Of a stretch of DNA of 13,472 nucleotides, positions 6,022 to 13,472 are shown one piece after another. A model generated the notes under the pieces. The model was not told the origin of the DNA. It saw only the letters and a list, made by a program, of their open reading frames with translations, and ran no database searches. Origin of the DNA: Lachnospira sp. UBA5912 (GTDB lineage Bacteria > Bacillota > Clostridia > Lachnospirales > Lachnospiraceae); the NCBI GenBank assembly GCA_002435585.1, contig DJDY01000119.1:11342-24813 (forward strand), read 5' to 3'. The number at the start of each line of letters is the position of its first letter. Positions within the stretch are counted from its first letter, which is position 1. The position numbers and the translations under genes are program-made.

Positions 6022-6858
6022 ATGACACTGACAGCAAAGTTAAAACCCAAAGAAATAAATTCAGATGAAGTAATCATAGCGGAACAGTATAATGATACAG
6101 AACAGAAAATGTCTGTTGATTATAAGCTGCTCATAGATACGGCAGCACTTGCTGGCACTCTTATGCTTGAAAATGGTGCTGAGATATACAGGGTTGAGGA
6201 AACGATAAACTATATGTTAAAGACCTCGGGACTTAAGACAAGAGAGGCATTTGTTGTGTCAACAGGAATTATGATATCACTGGATGACCCATCTATAGAT
6301 GCGCTCACAGTTATAAGACGCGTTAACAAGGGAGCAACTAATCTTAACGTAATAGCGCAGGTAAACGACATATCGCGGAAGTTTTATAAAAGGCTTATAT
6401 CATTAGAGGAAGCATTTTCACAGCTTAAGCATCTTAAGAAAACACAGTATCCATGGTGGCTTAAGGATATATGCACTGTCTTTGTGGTTGCCTCTTTTGC
6501 GGGAATGTATGGCGGCAATGGATATGATATGCTGGCAACGGCTATAGTTGGTATATTTCTTGCGGCATGGCTTCATATTGGAAAGAAGATAGGTCTTAAT
6601 CCACTTATAAATGACCTGGCGGCATCGGTTGTAATATCAGTTGTGGCATCGATTATGGTTCATACAGGCATAGGAGCGCATATAGACAGGATAATAATAG
6701 GCTCAATAATGGTACTTGTACCAGGTGCAGCTATAACGAATGCGATAAGAGATACGCTTCATGGCGATTATGCATCTGGCAATGCCAATATACTTCAGGC
6801 ATTTACGGAGGCGGCAATGATTGCCCTAGGAGTATATGTTGGTCTGCTTATGCTATAG
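6022..6858 (+). CDS. Threonine/serine exporter ThrE family, N-terminal half (YjjP-like)
   Basis: Large subunit of a split ThrE/YjjPB-type exporter in the inner membrane. A cytosolic N-terminal part (about 1-145) carries the conserved GAEIYRVEETI (52-62) and is followed by five or so membrane segments (149-278). The conserved motif GAAITNAIRDTLHGDYASG lies at 235-253. In Corynebacterium, ThrE exports threonine and serine. In E. coli, YjjP with YjjB has been reported to export succinate. The 278-residue length and the missing C-terminal half fit the two-gene form; the partner follows after 100 nt. ATG 6022 is used with GGAGG at 6006-6010, 11 nt spacing; ATG 6004 and TTG 5986 are alternatives. 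The first about 30 residues are poorly conserved-looking and polar. Confidence 0.88.
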   Translation: MTLTAKLKPKEINSDEVIIAEQYNDTEQKMSVDYKLLIDTAALAGTLMLENGAEIYRVEETINYMLKTSGLKTREAFVVSTGIMISLDDPSIDALTVIRRVNKGATNLNVIAQVNDISRKFYKRLISLEEAFSQLKHLKKTQYPWWLKDICTVFVVASFAGMYGGNGYDMLATAIVGIFLAAWLHIGKKIGLNPLINDLAASVVISVVASIMVHTGIGAHIDRIIIGSIMVLVPGAAITNAIRDTLHGDYASGNANILQAFTEAAMIALGVYVGLLML

Positions 6859-6901
6859 TGTATTGATTAAGCTTAGTGTGTAAATAGATTATAATATCCA
6901 G

Positions 6902-6931
6902 GCTTGTGTCTTATCAAACCCGGATACAAGC
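6902..6931 (+). other. Stem-loop in the yjjP-yjjB gap
   Basis: GCTTGTGTC (6902-6910) pairs with GATACAAGC (6923-6931), 9 bp with one G-U, around a 12-nt loop. There is no T-run after it, so it looks more like a mRNA processing or translation element than a terminator. A perfect TATAAT (6890-6895) lies just before it, but the -35 region is poor. Confidence 0.5.
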
Positions 6932-6935
6932 ATGT

Positions 6936-6965
6936 TATGCGCAAGAAGGTGCGCGGAAATGAGGA
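6936..6965 (+). repeat. 30-nt element at the yjjB start, shared with thiM (copy 2)
   Basis: Second copy of the element at 4487-4516 (25/30 identical). It starts TATGCGCAAGAAGG and ends GAAATGAGGA. The ATG inside it is the start chosen for yjjB. It also follows directly on a stem-loop, as copy 1 overlaps one. Confidence 0.6.
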
Positions 6966-7399
6966 ATATTAGTATTATGTTACTACAGTGTGTATTTGCA
7001 TTTTGTGCAATAATAGGTTTTTCAGTGCTTATAGAAGCACCTAAAAGGTGTCTTGTTGTAAATGGAATACTTGGTATGGCAGGATGGGCAGTGTATTTAT
7101 ATGCAGAAAAATTCACTTCAATGCTTATGGCAACATTTCTTTCAGGACTTGTTCTTGCGATTATATCACATATACTTGCGAGGGTAATAAAAACACCAGT
7201 AACGACAACGCTTATACCGGCTATTCTTACTATTGTTCCTGGTGCTGGTATGTATCAGACAGTATATTATCTGTTTACGTCAGATACACAGCAGGCTTTA
7301 TCAAGTCTTGTGTTTACCATAGGTGCAGCCGGAGCCATAGCGTTAGCTATATTTATAGTTGATGCATTTGTGGCTGTAGTTAAGAAAATAGGAAGATAA
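6959..7399 (+). CDS. Threonine/serine exporter ThrE family, C-terminal half (YjjB-like)
   Basis: Small membrane subunit completing the split ThrE/YjjPB exporter. About 146 residues with four to five membrane segments and the family motif TPVTTTLIPAILTIVPGAGMY, in which LIPAILTIVPG aligns with the LVPG-type core. The gene follows the YjjP-like gene on the same strand, as usual for this pair. The start is uncertain: ATG 6959 has AAGG (6946-6949) 9 nt before it. ATG 6977 would give an N-terminus (MLLQCVFAF) close to typical YjjB proteins, with GAGG at 6961-6964 and 12 nt spacing. ATG 6932 is less likely, because the extra residues are Arg/Cys-rich and there is no SD. Confidence 0.87.
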   Translation: MRNISIMLLQCVFAFCAIIGFSVLIEAPKRCLVVNGILGMAGWAVYLYAEKFTSMLMATFLSGLVLAIISHILARVIKTPVTTTLIPAILTIVPGAGMYQTVYYLFTSDTQQALSSLVFTIGAAGAIALAIFIVDAFVAVVKKIGR

Positions 7400-7430
7400 A
7401 GCATATAAAAAAGGAGTGGCAGCTGTAATA

Positions 7431-8150
7431 ATGAGTAAGATACTTGTTGTAGAGGATGATGAGGTGCTTCGTGGTGAACTTATGGAGCTTCTTAAAAATG
7501 AGGGTTACGAAACCATGGAAATAACCGTGTATAAAGAAATGGCGCGTAAGATTATATCATCGGATGCGGATCTTGTGCTTTTAGATATTAATATACCTGA
7601 ACTAAATGGACAGATGGTATTAAGACAGGTAAGAAAAGAGTCCGACATACCTGTTATTATGGTTACGAGCAGAACCTCAGAGAGTGATGAGGTTCTTTCA
7701 ATGAGCTACGGAGCTGATGATTATATAACAAAGCCATATAATCCTACAATTCTTATGTTAAGGATATCAGCAGTGTTAAAAAGAACGAAGATAAGAAAAA
7801 ATAGTCAGTCAGAGAAAGCTTTCAATGCAGGAAATGAAACATTTTCAACTTCTGATGGTTCATTAAAATACCGTGAGGCTGTCATCAATCAGGCAAAGGG
7901 AACTATAAGTCTTAAAGATAAAGAACTTACACTTACCAAAAATGAAATGATAATTTTTATGTGTCTTTTAAACGGACGTGGAAGGATAGTATCAAGAGAT
8001 GAGCTTATGACGGCATTGTGGGACAGTGAGGAGTATATCAATGATAATGCACTTACTGTTAACATAAGCAGGTTACGTGCCAAGCTGTCAGACTTTGGAT
8101 ATAAGGATGCTATTGAAACAAGGAAAAAGCAGGGGTATTGTCTTGTATAG
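7431..8150 (+). CDS. OmpR-family response regulator, BceR-like
   Basis: Cytosolic transcription regulator that is phosphorylated by the kinase encoded next. REC domain at 1-120: acidic pocket Glu8-Asp9-Asp10, phospho-acceptor Asp52 (LLDINIPELNG), Thr79, and Lys101 (ITKPY). The winged-helix DNA-binding domain lies at about 145-239, with recognition-helix region DNALTVNISRLRAKL and the C-terminal hairpin TRKKQGYCLV. The 239-residue length is normal. ATG 7431 is chosen on homology (MSKILVVEDDE); AAGGAG at 7411-7416 is 14 nt upstream, longer than ideal. It follows yjjB by 31 nt, so it may be read through from the upstream genes. Its likely target is the operator in front of the ABC transporter. 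Confidence 0.95.
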   Translation: MSKILVVEDDEVLRGELMELLKNEGYETMEITVYKEMARKIISSDADLVLLDINIPELNGQMVLRQVRKESDIPVIMVTSRTSESDEVLSMSYGADDYITKPYNPTILMLRISAVLKRTKIRKNSQSEKAFNAGNETFSTSDGSLKYREAVINQAKGTISLKDKELTLTKNEMIIFMCLLNGRGRIVSRDELMTALWDSEEYINDNALTVNISRLRAKLSDFGYKDAIETRKKQGYCLV

Positions 8151-8233
8151 GCATTTCCAATCAGATATTTTAGACATGTTTAAATAAATCGATGTATAAA
8201 GCAGAATACAGATATATAACGGGGGATTTTATT

Positions 8234-9304
8234 ATGAATATAAAGGCATATATAAAAGACAGACTGAATAATGTCATATTATTTATTATATTTGAATTGT
8301 TTGTGTTTATGCTGCTATATGTATTCAGGTTTGGAATAGCGATGGCAGTTATGATATGCACAATTGCCCTTATATTTTTTGTTGCAGGCTTTATGTGGGA
8401 ATATATAAGAAAGCGTGAATTCTACGTGAGTATGACAGATAACACTGAAAGAATGGATAAGAAGTATCTGGTGCTTGAAACAGTTAAAGAGCCTGATTTT
8501 CTTGAGGGAAAGCTTGTGTATTCCTGGTTGTATGATATAGATAAGTCAATGATAGAGCATATCAATGAGTATGAGCATAGCCAGCAGGATTTTAAAGATT
8601 TTATAGAAATGTGGGTACATGAGATTAAGCTTCCAATAGCAAGTCTTATGCTTATGTGTCATAACGACAGAGAACACATCGATAAAAAGTTTCTTGCACA
8701 GGTGGAAAGACTGGATGATTATGCAGATAAGGTGTTGTATTATGTACGTTCAGAAAACGCTGAGAAGGATTATTCGTTTGGAAAAGTACCTTTAAGAACG
8801 GTTATTAATAAGGTGGCGGTAAAGAATAAGAATCTCATACTTGAAAATAATATATCACTTAATGTACATGATGTTGAAAATGTTGTTAATACGGATGCCA
8901 AATGGCTTGAATTCATATTAAACCAGGTAATAAGCAACAGCATAAAGTATAGAAAAACAGAAAATGCGGTCATAGAGATATGGAGTGTCAGGTACAGCGC
9001 TGAACTGTCAGGACAAGCTGATGGCTTAAACCAGACACAGAATAATTGTAAAAATACGACATTGATAATCAAAGATAATGGAATGGGTATAAGAGCCTCG
9101 GATATTGCCAGTGTGTTTAACAAGTCATTTACAGGTGCTAATGGAAGGCTTGGAACAAAGTCAACAGGCATGGGCCTTTATATAGCTAAAAATCTGTGTG
9201 ACAAGCTGGGACATGTCATAACTATAGAGTCAGTTGAGAATGAATATACACAGGTAAGTATAATATTTGCGGAGAATGATTTTTATAAACCGGTTAATTC
9301 TTAA
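8234..9304 (+). CDS. Intramembrane-sensing histidine kinase, BceS-like
   Basis: Membrane sensor kinase that pairs with the preceding regulator. Two membrane helices (about 13-32 and 36-55) with almost no extracellular loop are typical of BceS-type kinases, which read their ABC transporter, not the ligand itself. The dimerisation/phosphorylation motif is EMWVHEIKLP with His129. The ATPase domain has an N-box around Asn230/Asn235 (NQVISNSIKY), G1 DNGMGI (281-286), FNKSFTG (295-301), and G2 GMGLYIAKN (312-320). There is no HAMP or PAS domain. A polar stretch at about 257-274 (Gln/Asn-rich) interrupts the ATPase domain between strands. The start ATG 8234 has GGGGGA 7 nt upstream; ATG 8192 in the same frame lacks an SD. 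The gap of 83 nt after the regulator is unusually long for this pair. Confidence 0.95.
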   Translation: MNIKAYIKDRLNNVILFIIFELFVFMLLYVFRFGIAMAVMICTIALIFFVAGFMWEYIRKREFYVSMTDNTERMDKKYLVLETVKEPDFLEGKLVYSWLYDIDKSMIEHINEYEHSQQDFKDFIEMWVHEIKLPIASLMLMCHNDREHIDKKFLAQVERLDDYADKVLYYVRSENAEKDYSFGKVPLRTVINKVAVKNKNLILENNISLNVHDVENVVNTDAKWLEFILNQVISNSIKYRKTENAVIEIWSVRYSAELSGQADGLNQTQNNCKNTTLIIKDNGMGIRASDIASVFNKSFTGANGRLGTKSTGMGLYIAKNLCDKLGHVITIESVENEYTQVSIIFAENDFYKPVNS

Positions 9305-9404
9305 ATAATGATTGCCTTATATAATTGCAGGTGCCTTGAATTATAATGTTTACATTGGAGAATTAAACGTTTTTGGGATTTTATATTGCGGCAGCCTATT
9401 AATG

Positions 9405-9418
9405 TTACAATTTTGTAA
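9405..9418. promoter_or_regulatory. BceR-type operator upstream of the ABC transporter
   Basis: TTACAATTTTGTAA is an exact fit to the TNACA-N4-TGTAA inverted repeat known for BceR-like regulators. It lies in the gap between the kinase and ABC genes, 20 nt before the candidate -35, a suitable place for an activator. AATGTTAC is repeated in direct orientation at 9401-9408 and 9417-9424, which may give a second half-site. Confidence 0.75.
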
Positions 9419-9438
9419 TGTTACGTAATATTAGAATT

Positions 9439-9467
9439 ACGACAGGAGAATAAATATTTATTACAAT
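9439..9467 (+). promoter_or_regulatory. Candidate promoter for the bceAB-like genes
   Basis: ACGACA (9439-9444, 4/6 match to the -35) and TACAAT (9462-9467, 5/6 match to the -10) are separated by 17 nt. A weak -35 just downstream of an activator site fits a regulator-dependent promoter. Predicted start near 9474, giving a leader of about 55 nt. Confidence 0.45.
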
Positions 9468-9480
9468 ACAGGAGAATAAA
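9442..9480 (+). repeat. 13-bp direct repeats in the bceAB promoter region
   Basis: ACAGGAGAATAAA occurs exactly at 9442-9454 and 9468-9480, 26 bp apart. The copies straddle the candidate -10. Each contains an AGGAG core. The second is 6 nt before an ATG that opens a five-codon frame (9481-9498). The function is unknown. Confidence 0.6.
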
Positions 9481-9528
9481 ATGATATGTGAGTTATGAAC
9501 ACAGCATCATTATATGGAGGAAGAAGAG

Positions 9529-10302
9529 ATGAGTAGTAATAATATTTTAAAGATTCTGAATGTGGAAAAATATTACGGCAGCAGAAATAATCTCACAAAG
9601 GCAATAGACAATATATCTTTCGATGTAAGTGAGGGAGAATTCGTTGCAATTATGGGAGCATCAGGAAGTGGTAAGACAACGCTTCTTAACTGTATATCAA
9701 CTATAGATAAGGTTACAAGTGGTAACATATATGTTGATGGAATGGATATAACAGGACTAAAGGGCAATGACCTTAATAAGTTCAGAAGAGATAAGCTAGG
9801 CTTTATATTCCAGGATTTCAATCTGTTAGATACACTTACAGCATATGAGAATATAGCACTTGCGCTTTCTATAAGAAATGATTCGGCAGCAGTTATAGAT
9901 AAAGCAGTAAAACAGGCAGCTAACCAGCTCGATATAACAGAAGTCCTGAACAAATATCCTTATCAGATGTCTGGTGGACAGAAGCAGAGGGTGGCATCTG
10001 CAAGGGCACTTGTCACTAATCCAAGACTGGTACTTGCAGATGAACCGACAGGAGCACTTGATTCAAGGGCAGCGAAGCTCCTGCTTGAAAGATTCAATGT
10101 GCTAAATAAAGAACTTAAGGCAACAATACTTATGGTAACACATGATTCGTTTACAGCAAGCTATGCAGGAAGAATTATATTCATAAAGGATGGAAAAATA
10201 TTTCATGAGCTTAATCGTGGAAATGATAACAGGAAGGAATTCTTTAACAAGATAATAGATGTTGTTTCTTTATTGGGAGGTGATGCAAGCGATGCTCTTT
10301 AA
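9529..10302 (+). CDS. BceA-like ABC transporter ATP-binding protein
   Basis: Cytosolic ATPase of the MacB/BceA type that powers the FtsX-like permease encoded next. All motifs are present: Walker A GASGSGKT (43-50), Q-loop Gln95 (FIFQDFNLL), signature MSGGQ (147-151), Walker B LVLADEPTGALD (167-178), and H-loop His205. The 257-residue length is normal. In this class the complex frees cell-wall lipid targets from peptide antibiotics and reports its activity to the kinase. Here the inducing compound is unknown. ATG 9529 follows GGAGG (9516-9520) by 8 nt; the in-frame ATG at 9514 is part of the SD region. The stop codon overlaps the permease start. Confidence 0.95.
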   Translation: MSSNNILKILNVEKYYGSRNNLTKAIDNISFDVSEGEFVAIMGASGSGKTTLLNCISTIDKVTSGNIYVDGMDITGLKGNDLNKFRRDKLGFIFQDFNLLDTLTAYENIALALSIRNDSAAVIDKAVKQAANQLDITEVLNKYPYQMSGGQKQRVASARALVTNPRLVLADEPTGALDSRAAKLLLERFNVLNKELKATILMVTHDSFTASYAGRIIFIKDGKIFHELNRGNDNRKEFFNKIIDVVSLLGGDASDAL

Positions 10303-12499
10303 ACTATCAGTTTCCAATCTTAAGAAAAGCATAAAGGATTATGCGGTATATTTCTTTACACTTATACTTGGTATTGCAATATTCTACATATTCAATGCCA
10401 TAGAGACACAGAGTGCCATGCTTTCTATATCAAACGATACAAGACAGATTATTAAGCTCATTAACAATATGCTGTCAGGAGTCAGCGTGTTTGTGGCATT
10501 CGTGCTTGGTTTCCTTATCATATATGCAAGCAACTTCCTTATGAAGAGAAGAAAAAAGGAATTCGGATTATATATTCTTCTTGGAATGGGCAAGAGAAAG
10601 GTTTCATTTATTTTATTCTTAGAGACACTTATAATAGGCGTTATATCTTTAGTGGTAGGTCTGTTGCTTGGAATAGGATTATCACAGGTTACAAGTATAT
10701 TTGTGGCAAATATGTTTGATGTAAGTATAGAAAAATACAGATTCGTGTTTTCCAAAGCAGCATTTGTAAAGACACTTTTGTACTTTGTTATAATCTATGT
10801 TGTTGTTATTCTCTTTAATACTATATGTATAAACAGATATAAGCTCATTGACCTTCTTACCGGCAGTAAAAAAGCAGAAAAGGCGACACTTAAGAATCCG
10901 TATGTATGTGTTGTCGTATTTGCAATAGCAGTTGCAATGCTGTCTTTTGCATATTACAGAGTATGTGATGTTAATAATCTTACAGATGGCAGGAAGCTGG
11001 CGTGCTATATAGCTATGGGATGCATAGGAACCTTTTTATTCTTCTGGTCATTATCAGGACTTTTATTTGCTATTATACATTCGCTTAAAAATGTATATTA
11101 CAAAGGACTTAACAGCTTCGTATTCAGACAGATGAGCAGTAAGATTAATTCTAATGTGTTATCAATGACCGTTATATGTCTTATGATGTTTGTAACTATA
11201 TGTGTGCTTTCAAGTGGACTTACCGTGCGTAATTCCATGGCAAATAATTTAAATGAGCTTGCAGCGGCAGATATACAGGTGTCCAAGGATATATGCGATA
11301 TTAAGCAGATGTTAAATAATGCTAATAATGAAAATGCAGAAAATGGCGTGGATGAAAGCGCGACAGCAGATTCAACGACATTAACAGATAATGACAGGGT
11401 ATTGTTTGAATCATTTACAGATGATGAGATACGTTACAGAGCCATGACACTTGATGAGTATATGGCAGAGAAAAAGCTGGATATAACAGATAGACTTTCT
11501 GAATATATTGAAGTTAATATATATGATTCTGTTGAATTCAAGCTCTCTGATACACTTATGTATGCAAGTGGAACGAAAAACAGTAATGGCAGCAGCAATG
11601 GCGATTCACAAGGCAGCATAGACAATAACATGTCAGATGCTGTAAATGGATTCAACTTTATGAAGAGTAATGTGCCAGAAAACATAATGAGCCTAAGCGA
11701 TTATAACAGGCTTGCTAAGATGTATGGTAATGATACATTACAGCTTGAAGAGGGTGAATATCTTATAGTAGCAGATTATAAAAGTATGGTAGCCATAAGA
11801 AATGCGGCTATGCAGCAGGGGTTTAGCATATCGGTTAATGGCAATGAGCTTCATGCAAGATCGACAGAGTGTTATGATGGAATAGTGGAGATGTCAAGTA
11901 ATCACATTAATCTTGGCGTATTCATAGTTCCTGACGATGTTATAGGAAATATGAAGCCGGCAAGTCAGATACTAGTAGGTAACTATAATAGTGAAGCGGC
12001 TGCTGATAAAGAAAATATAGATGATAAGATAAGTTCTTATGATGATAGCAGTGAAGCAATAAGAGCGGGTCTTAATGTTAATACTAAAATCCATATCAAA
12101 GATGCATCTATGGGGCTTGGTGCCCTGACAGCTTTCATAGCTCTTTATATAGGTATGATATTCCTTATATCAGGAGCGGCTATACTTGCACTTAAGGAGC
12201 TTTCAGAGAGTGCTGATAATATGGGAAGATATAAGATACTCAAGAATCTTGGTACAGATAACAGACAGATTAATGGTGCAGTACTTAAACAGATAACATT
12301 ATTCTTTGGTTTTCCACTTCTTCTTGCCGTAGTTCATTCAATATTCGGCATGAAAGTAAGTTATATGATAATCGAGGCACTTGGAACAGAGTATATGGCG
12401 CAGTCAATAGTTATGACAGCCATACTTATACTTATAGTGTATGGCGGATATTTTGTGATTACTTATAACAGCTGCAAGAATATGATTAAGGATGTGTAG
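10292..12499 (+). CDS. BceB-like FtsX-domain ABC permease
   Basis: 735-residue permease with the BceB layout of ten membrane helices: about 18-38, 62-84, 104-132, 157-181, 203-223, 236-264, 289-309, then 609-636, 664-692 and 704-724. A large extracellular domain (about 310-608) lies between helices 7 and 8, the part thought to meet the antibiotic-lipid target. FtsX-like regions are KRRKKEFGLYILLGMGKRKV (85-104) and its second-half counterpart MGRYKILKNLGTDNRQI (644-660). The extracellular domain is larger than usual and holds two low-complexity Asn/Ser-rich stretches (342-362 and 428-448). ATG 10292 overlaps the ATPase gene by 11 nt, with GGAGG at 10276-10280 inside it, indicating translational coupling. 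Confidence 0.94.
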   Translation: MLFKLSVSNLKKSIKDYAVYFFTLILGIAIFYIFNAIETQSAMLSISNDTRQIIKLINNMLSGVSVFVAFVLGFLIIYASNFLMKRRKKEFGLYILLGMGKRKVSFILFLETLIIGVISLVVGLLLGIGLSQVTSIFVANMFDVSIEKYRFVFSKAAFVKTLLYFVIIYVVVILFNTICINRYKLIDLLTGSKKAEKATLKNPYVCVVVFAIAVAMLSFAYYRVCDVNNLTDGRKLACYIAMGCIGTFLFFWSLSGLLFAIIHSLKNVYYKGLNSFVFRQMSSKINSNVLSMTVICLMMFVTICVLSSGLTVRNSMANNLNELAAADIQVSKDICDIKQMLNNANNENAENGVDESATADSTTLTDNDRVLFESFTDDEIRYRAMTLDEYMAEKKLDITDRLSEYIEVNIYDSVEFKLSDTLMYASGTKNSNGSSNGDSQGSIDNNMSDAVNGFNFMKSNVPENIMSLSDYNRLAKMYGNDTLQLEEGEYLIVADYKSMVAIRNAAMQQGFSISVNGNELHARSTECYDGIVEMSSNHINLGVFIVPDDVIGNMKPASQILVGNYNSEAAADKENIDDKISSYDDSSEAIRAGLNVNTKIHIKDASMGLGALTAFIALYIGMIFLISGAAILALKELSESADNMGRYKILKNLGTDNRQINGAVLKQITLFFGFPLLLAVVHSIFGMKVSYMIIEALGTEYMAQSIVMTAILILIVYGGYFVITYNSCKNMIKDV

Positions 12500-12625
12500 G
12501 AGAATGATTGCATATTTTCGGGGATAATGGTACTCTGTATATGGTGTTAGAGGTTTGCGTGAATTGTATAGCAATCCGGATATATCAGTTAAGGATAAAA
12601 TACATTTCCATATGGAGAGGTTATA

Positions 12626-13472
12626 ATGTCAATAAAGTATGCTTTCAAAAAAATATCAGAATATGTAAAAAATGAAGTGGTATTTAGTATTGCTTTAATA
12701 CTAGCTATAGTATCAGCATTTATTATAAAACCAGACAAAGAATATAGCAGCTATATTGATTATAGAACCATTGCTTTACTGTTCTGTCTTATGACTATAA
12801 TGCAGGGGTTTATAAATACAGGGGTTTTTAAGGTGCTAGCTGGAAAGCTGCTTTCTCATGTGTCCACATTCCGGCAGCTATATATTGTGCTTGTAATATT
12901 GTGTTTTGCATGTTCTATGTGGATAACTAATGATGTAACGCTGATAACCTTTATTCCATTTACAATACTTGTTTTAAAGATGGCACATCTGGAAAGAGAG
13001 ATGATACCAGTAATTGTGCTTCAGACAGTTGCAGCTAATCTTGGCAGTATGTGTACACCTGTAGGTAATCCACAGAATATATATCTGTATTCTGTTTCTG
13101 GTATGAGTGTTATGGATTTCATTAAGGTTATGGGACCATTATCAGTTATATCATTTATAATGATACTGCTGGTATGCATGCTTCATAAGAATTATAAGGT
13201 TGATGTGAATTTATCTGATAGCAGGAATTTGACTGATGATAAGTGTGATAATGATAAATTGCACCAAAAGAAATTGTATGAGAATATTATTCTTATTATA
13301 TTGTTTGTCTTAAGCCTTTTAACAGTAGCAAGAATACTTCCATATCAGTATCTTTTTATAATAATAGTATGTGTATGCATTATTCTTAACATAGTTTTTC
13401 ATGAAAAATTATTATTTTTATCTATAGATTATAACCTTTTGTTAACATTTATAGCATTTTTCGTGTTCATAG
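12626..13472 (+). CDS. Ion-transporter-superfamily permease (SLC13/ArsB/NhaD-like), 3' end missing
   Basis: Open frame from ATG 12626 to the window end, 282 codons without a stop. GGAGAGG (12614-12620) is 5 nt upstream. Strongly hydrophobic membrane protein with several helices. The signature WITNDVTLITFIPFTIL (99-115), then QTVAANLGSMCTPVGNPQN (133-151), matches the substrate/ion-site loops of the SLC13, CitM, ArsB and NhaD families. A polar loop at about 188-217 divides the two halves. Anions such as dicarboxylates, citrate or sulfate, arsenite, or Na+/H+ exchange are all possible, and the sequence does not decide. The 126-bp gap before it shows no strong promoter or terminator. GATTGC (12506-12511) can pair with GCAATC (12571-12576). 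Confidence 0.85.
   Translation, partial: MSIKYAFKKISEYVKNEVVFSIALILAIVSAFIIKPDKEYSSYIDYRTIALLFCLMTIMQGFINTGVFKVLAGKLLSHVSTFRQLYIVLVILCFACSMWITNDVTLITFIPFTILVLKMAHLEREMIPVIVLQTVAANLGSMCTPVGNPQNIYLYSVSGMSVMDFIKVMGPLSVISFIMILLVCMLHKNYKVDVNLSDSRNLTDDKCDNDKLHQKKLYENIILIILFVLSLLTVARILPYQYLFIIIVCVCIILNIVFHEKLLFLSIDYNLLLTFIAFFVFI

Noticed and set aside
6867..6895. Internal promoter before yjjB (TATAAT at 6890-6895)
   Set aside because: The -10 is perfect, but the matching -35 (TTAAGC at 17 nt, or TTGATT at 21 nt) is poor in AT-rich DNA, so I did not list it as a promoter.
9305..9400. Terminator after the kinase gene
   Set aside because: No stable stem followed by a T-run is visible. The palindrome AAACGTTT at 9365-9372 is too short to matter.
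12500..12625. Riboswitch or promoter between the permease and the last gene
   Set aside because: Only a 6-bp long-range pairing and weak promoter-like hexamers are visible. No known RNA family pattern could be recognised by eye.

Overview
The window reads as a low-GC Bacillota chromosome segment, most likely from an anaerobic clostridial lineage such as Lachnospiraceae. This rests on AT-rich codon use, strong AGGAGG-type ribosome binding sites, a tandem bacteriohemerythrin, a ThiW-type ECF S component, a split ThrE-type exporter and a Bce-type two-component/ABC module. The genus cannot be fixed from sequence reading alone. I see no insertion sequence, phage gene, tRNA, rRNA or CRISPR array, and no obvious change in base composition, so this looks like ordinary chromosome with some unusual regulatory DNA.

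Layout. (1) The window opens inside a DAACS-family sodium-coupled carboxylate/amino-acid symporter gene (+), which ends at a 22-bp hairpin that probably terminates transcription from both sides. (2) Two minus-strand genes follow: peptidase T and, downstream of it, a two-domain hemerythrin. A duplicated stem-loop plus Shine-Dalgarno unit lies between them. (3) A 357-bp gene-free divergent region separates pepT from the plus-strand genes. It holds a 15-bp tandem repeat, promoter-like elements and a long thiW leader without a recognisable TPP riboswitch. (4) A plus-strand run follows: thiW (thiazole uptake S component), thiM (hydroxyethylthiazole kinase), a histidine-phosphatase gene overlapping thiM, the two halves of a ThrE/YjjPB exporter, and an OmpR-type regulator with an intramembrane-sensing histidine kinase. 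(5) A 224-bp gap carries a perfect BceR-type operator (TTACA-N4-TGTAA) and a promoter, then a BceAB-type ABC transporter (ATPase and 10-TM permease, overlapping genes). (6) The window ends inside an ion-transporter-superfamily (SLC13/ArsB/NhaD-like) permease gene.

How the genes work together. ThiW and ThiM form a thiazole salvage route: import of hydroxyethylthiazole, then phosphorylation. The phosphatase is translationally linked to ThiM, but its substrate is unknown. The regulator, kinase and ABC transporter form a complete BceRS-BceAB-type envelope-stress or peptide-antibiotic detoxification module, and the operator in front of the transporter supports direct control. YjjP and YjjB make one exporter of small polar metabolites.

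The most notable points for a second look are: the duplicated RBS/hairpin leader of the hemerythrin gene; a Gln at a usual His iron-ligand position in both hemerythrin domains; a 30-nt element shared by the starts of thiM and yjjB; loss of the amino-group-binding Asp in the DAACS transporter; the phosphatase fused into the thiazole operon; and the BceR-like operator with adjacent 13-bp direct repeats. I did not find clear evidence of a wholly new system.
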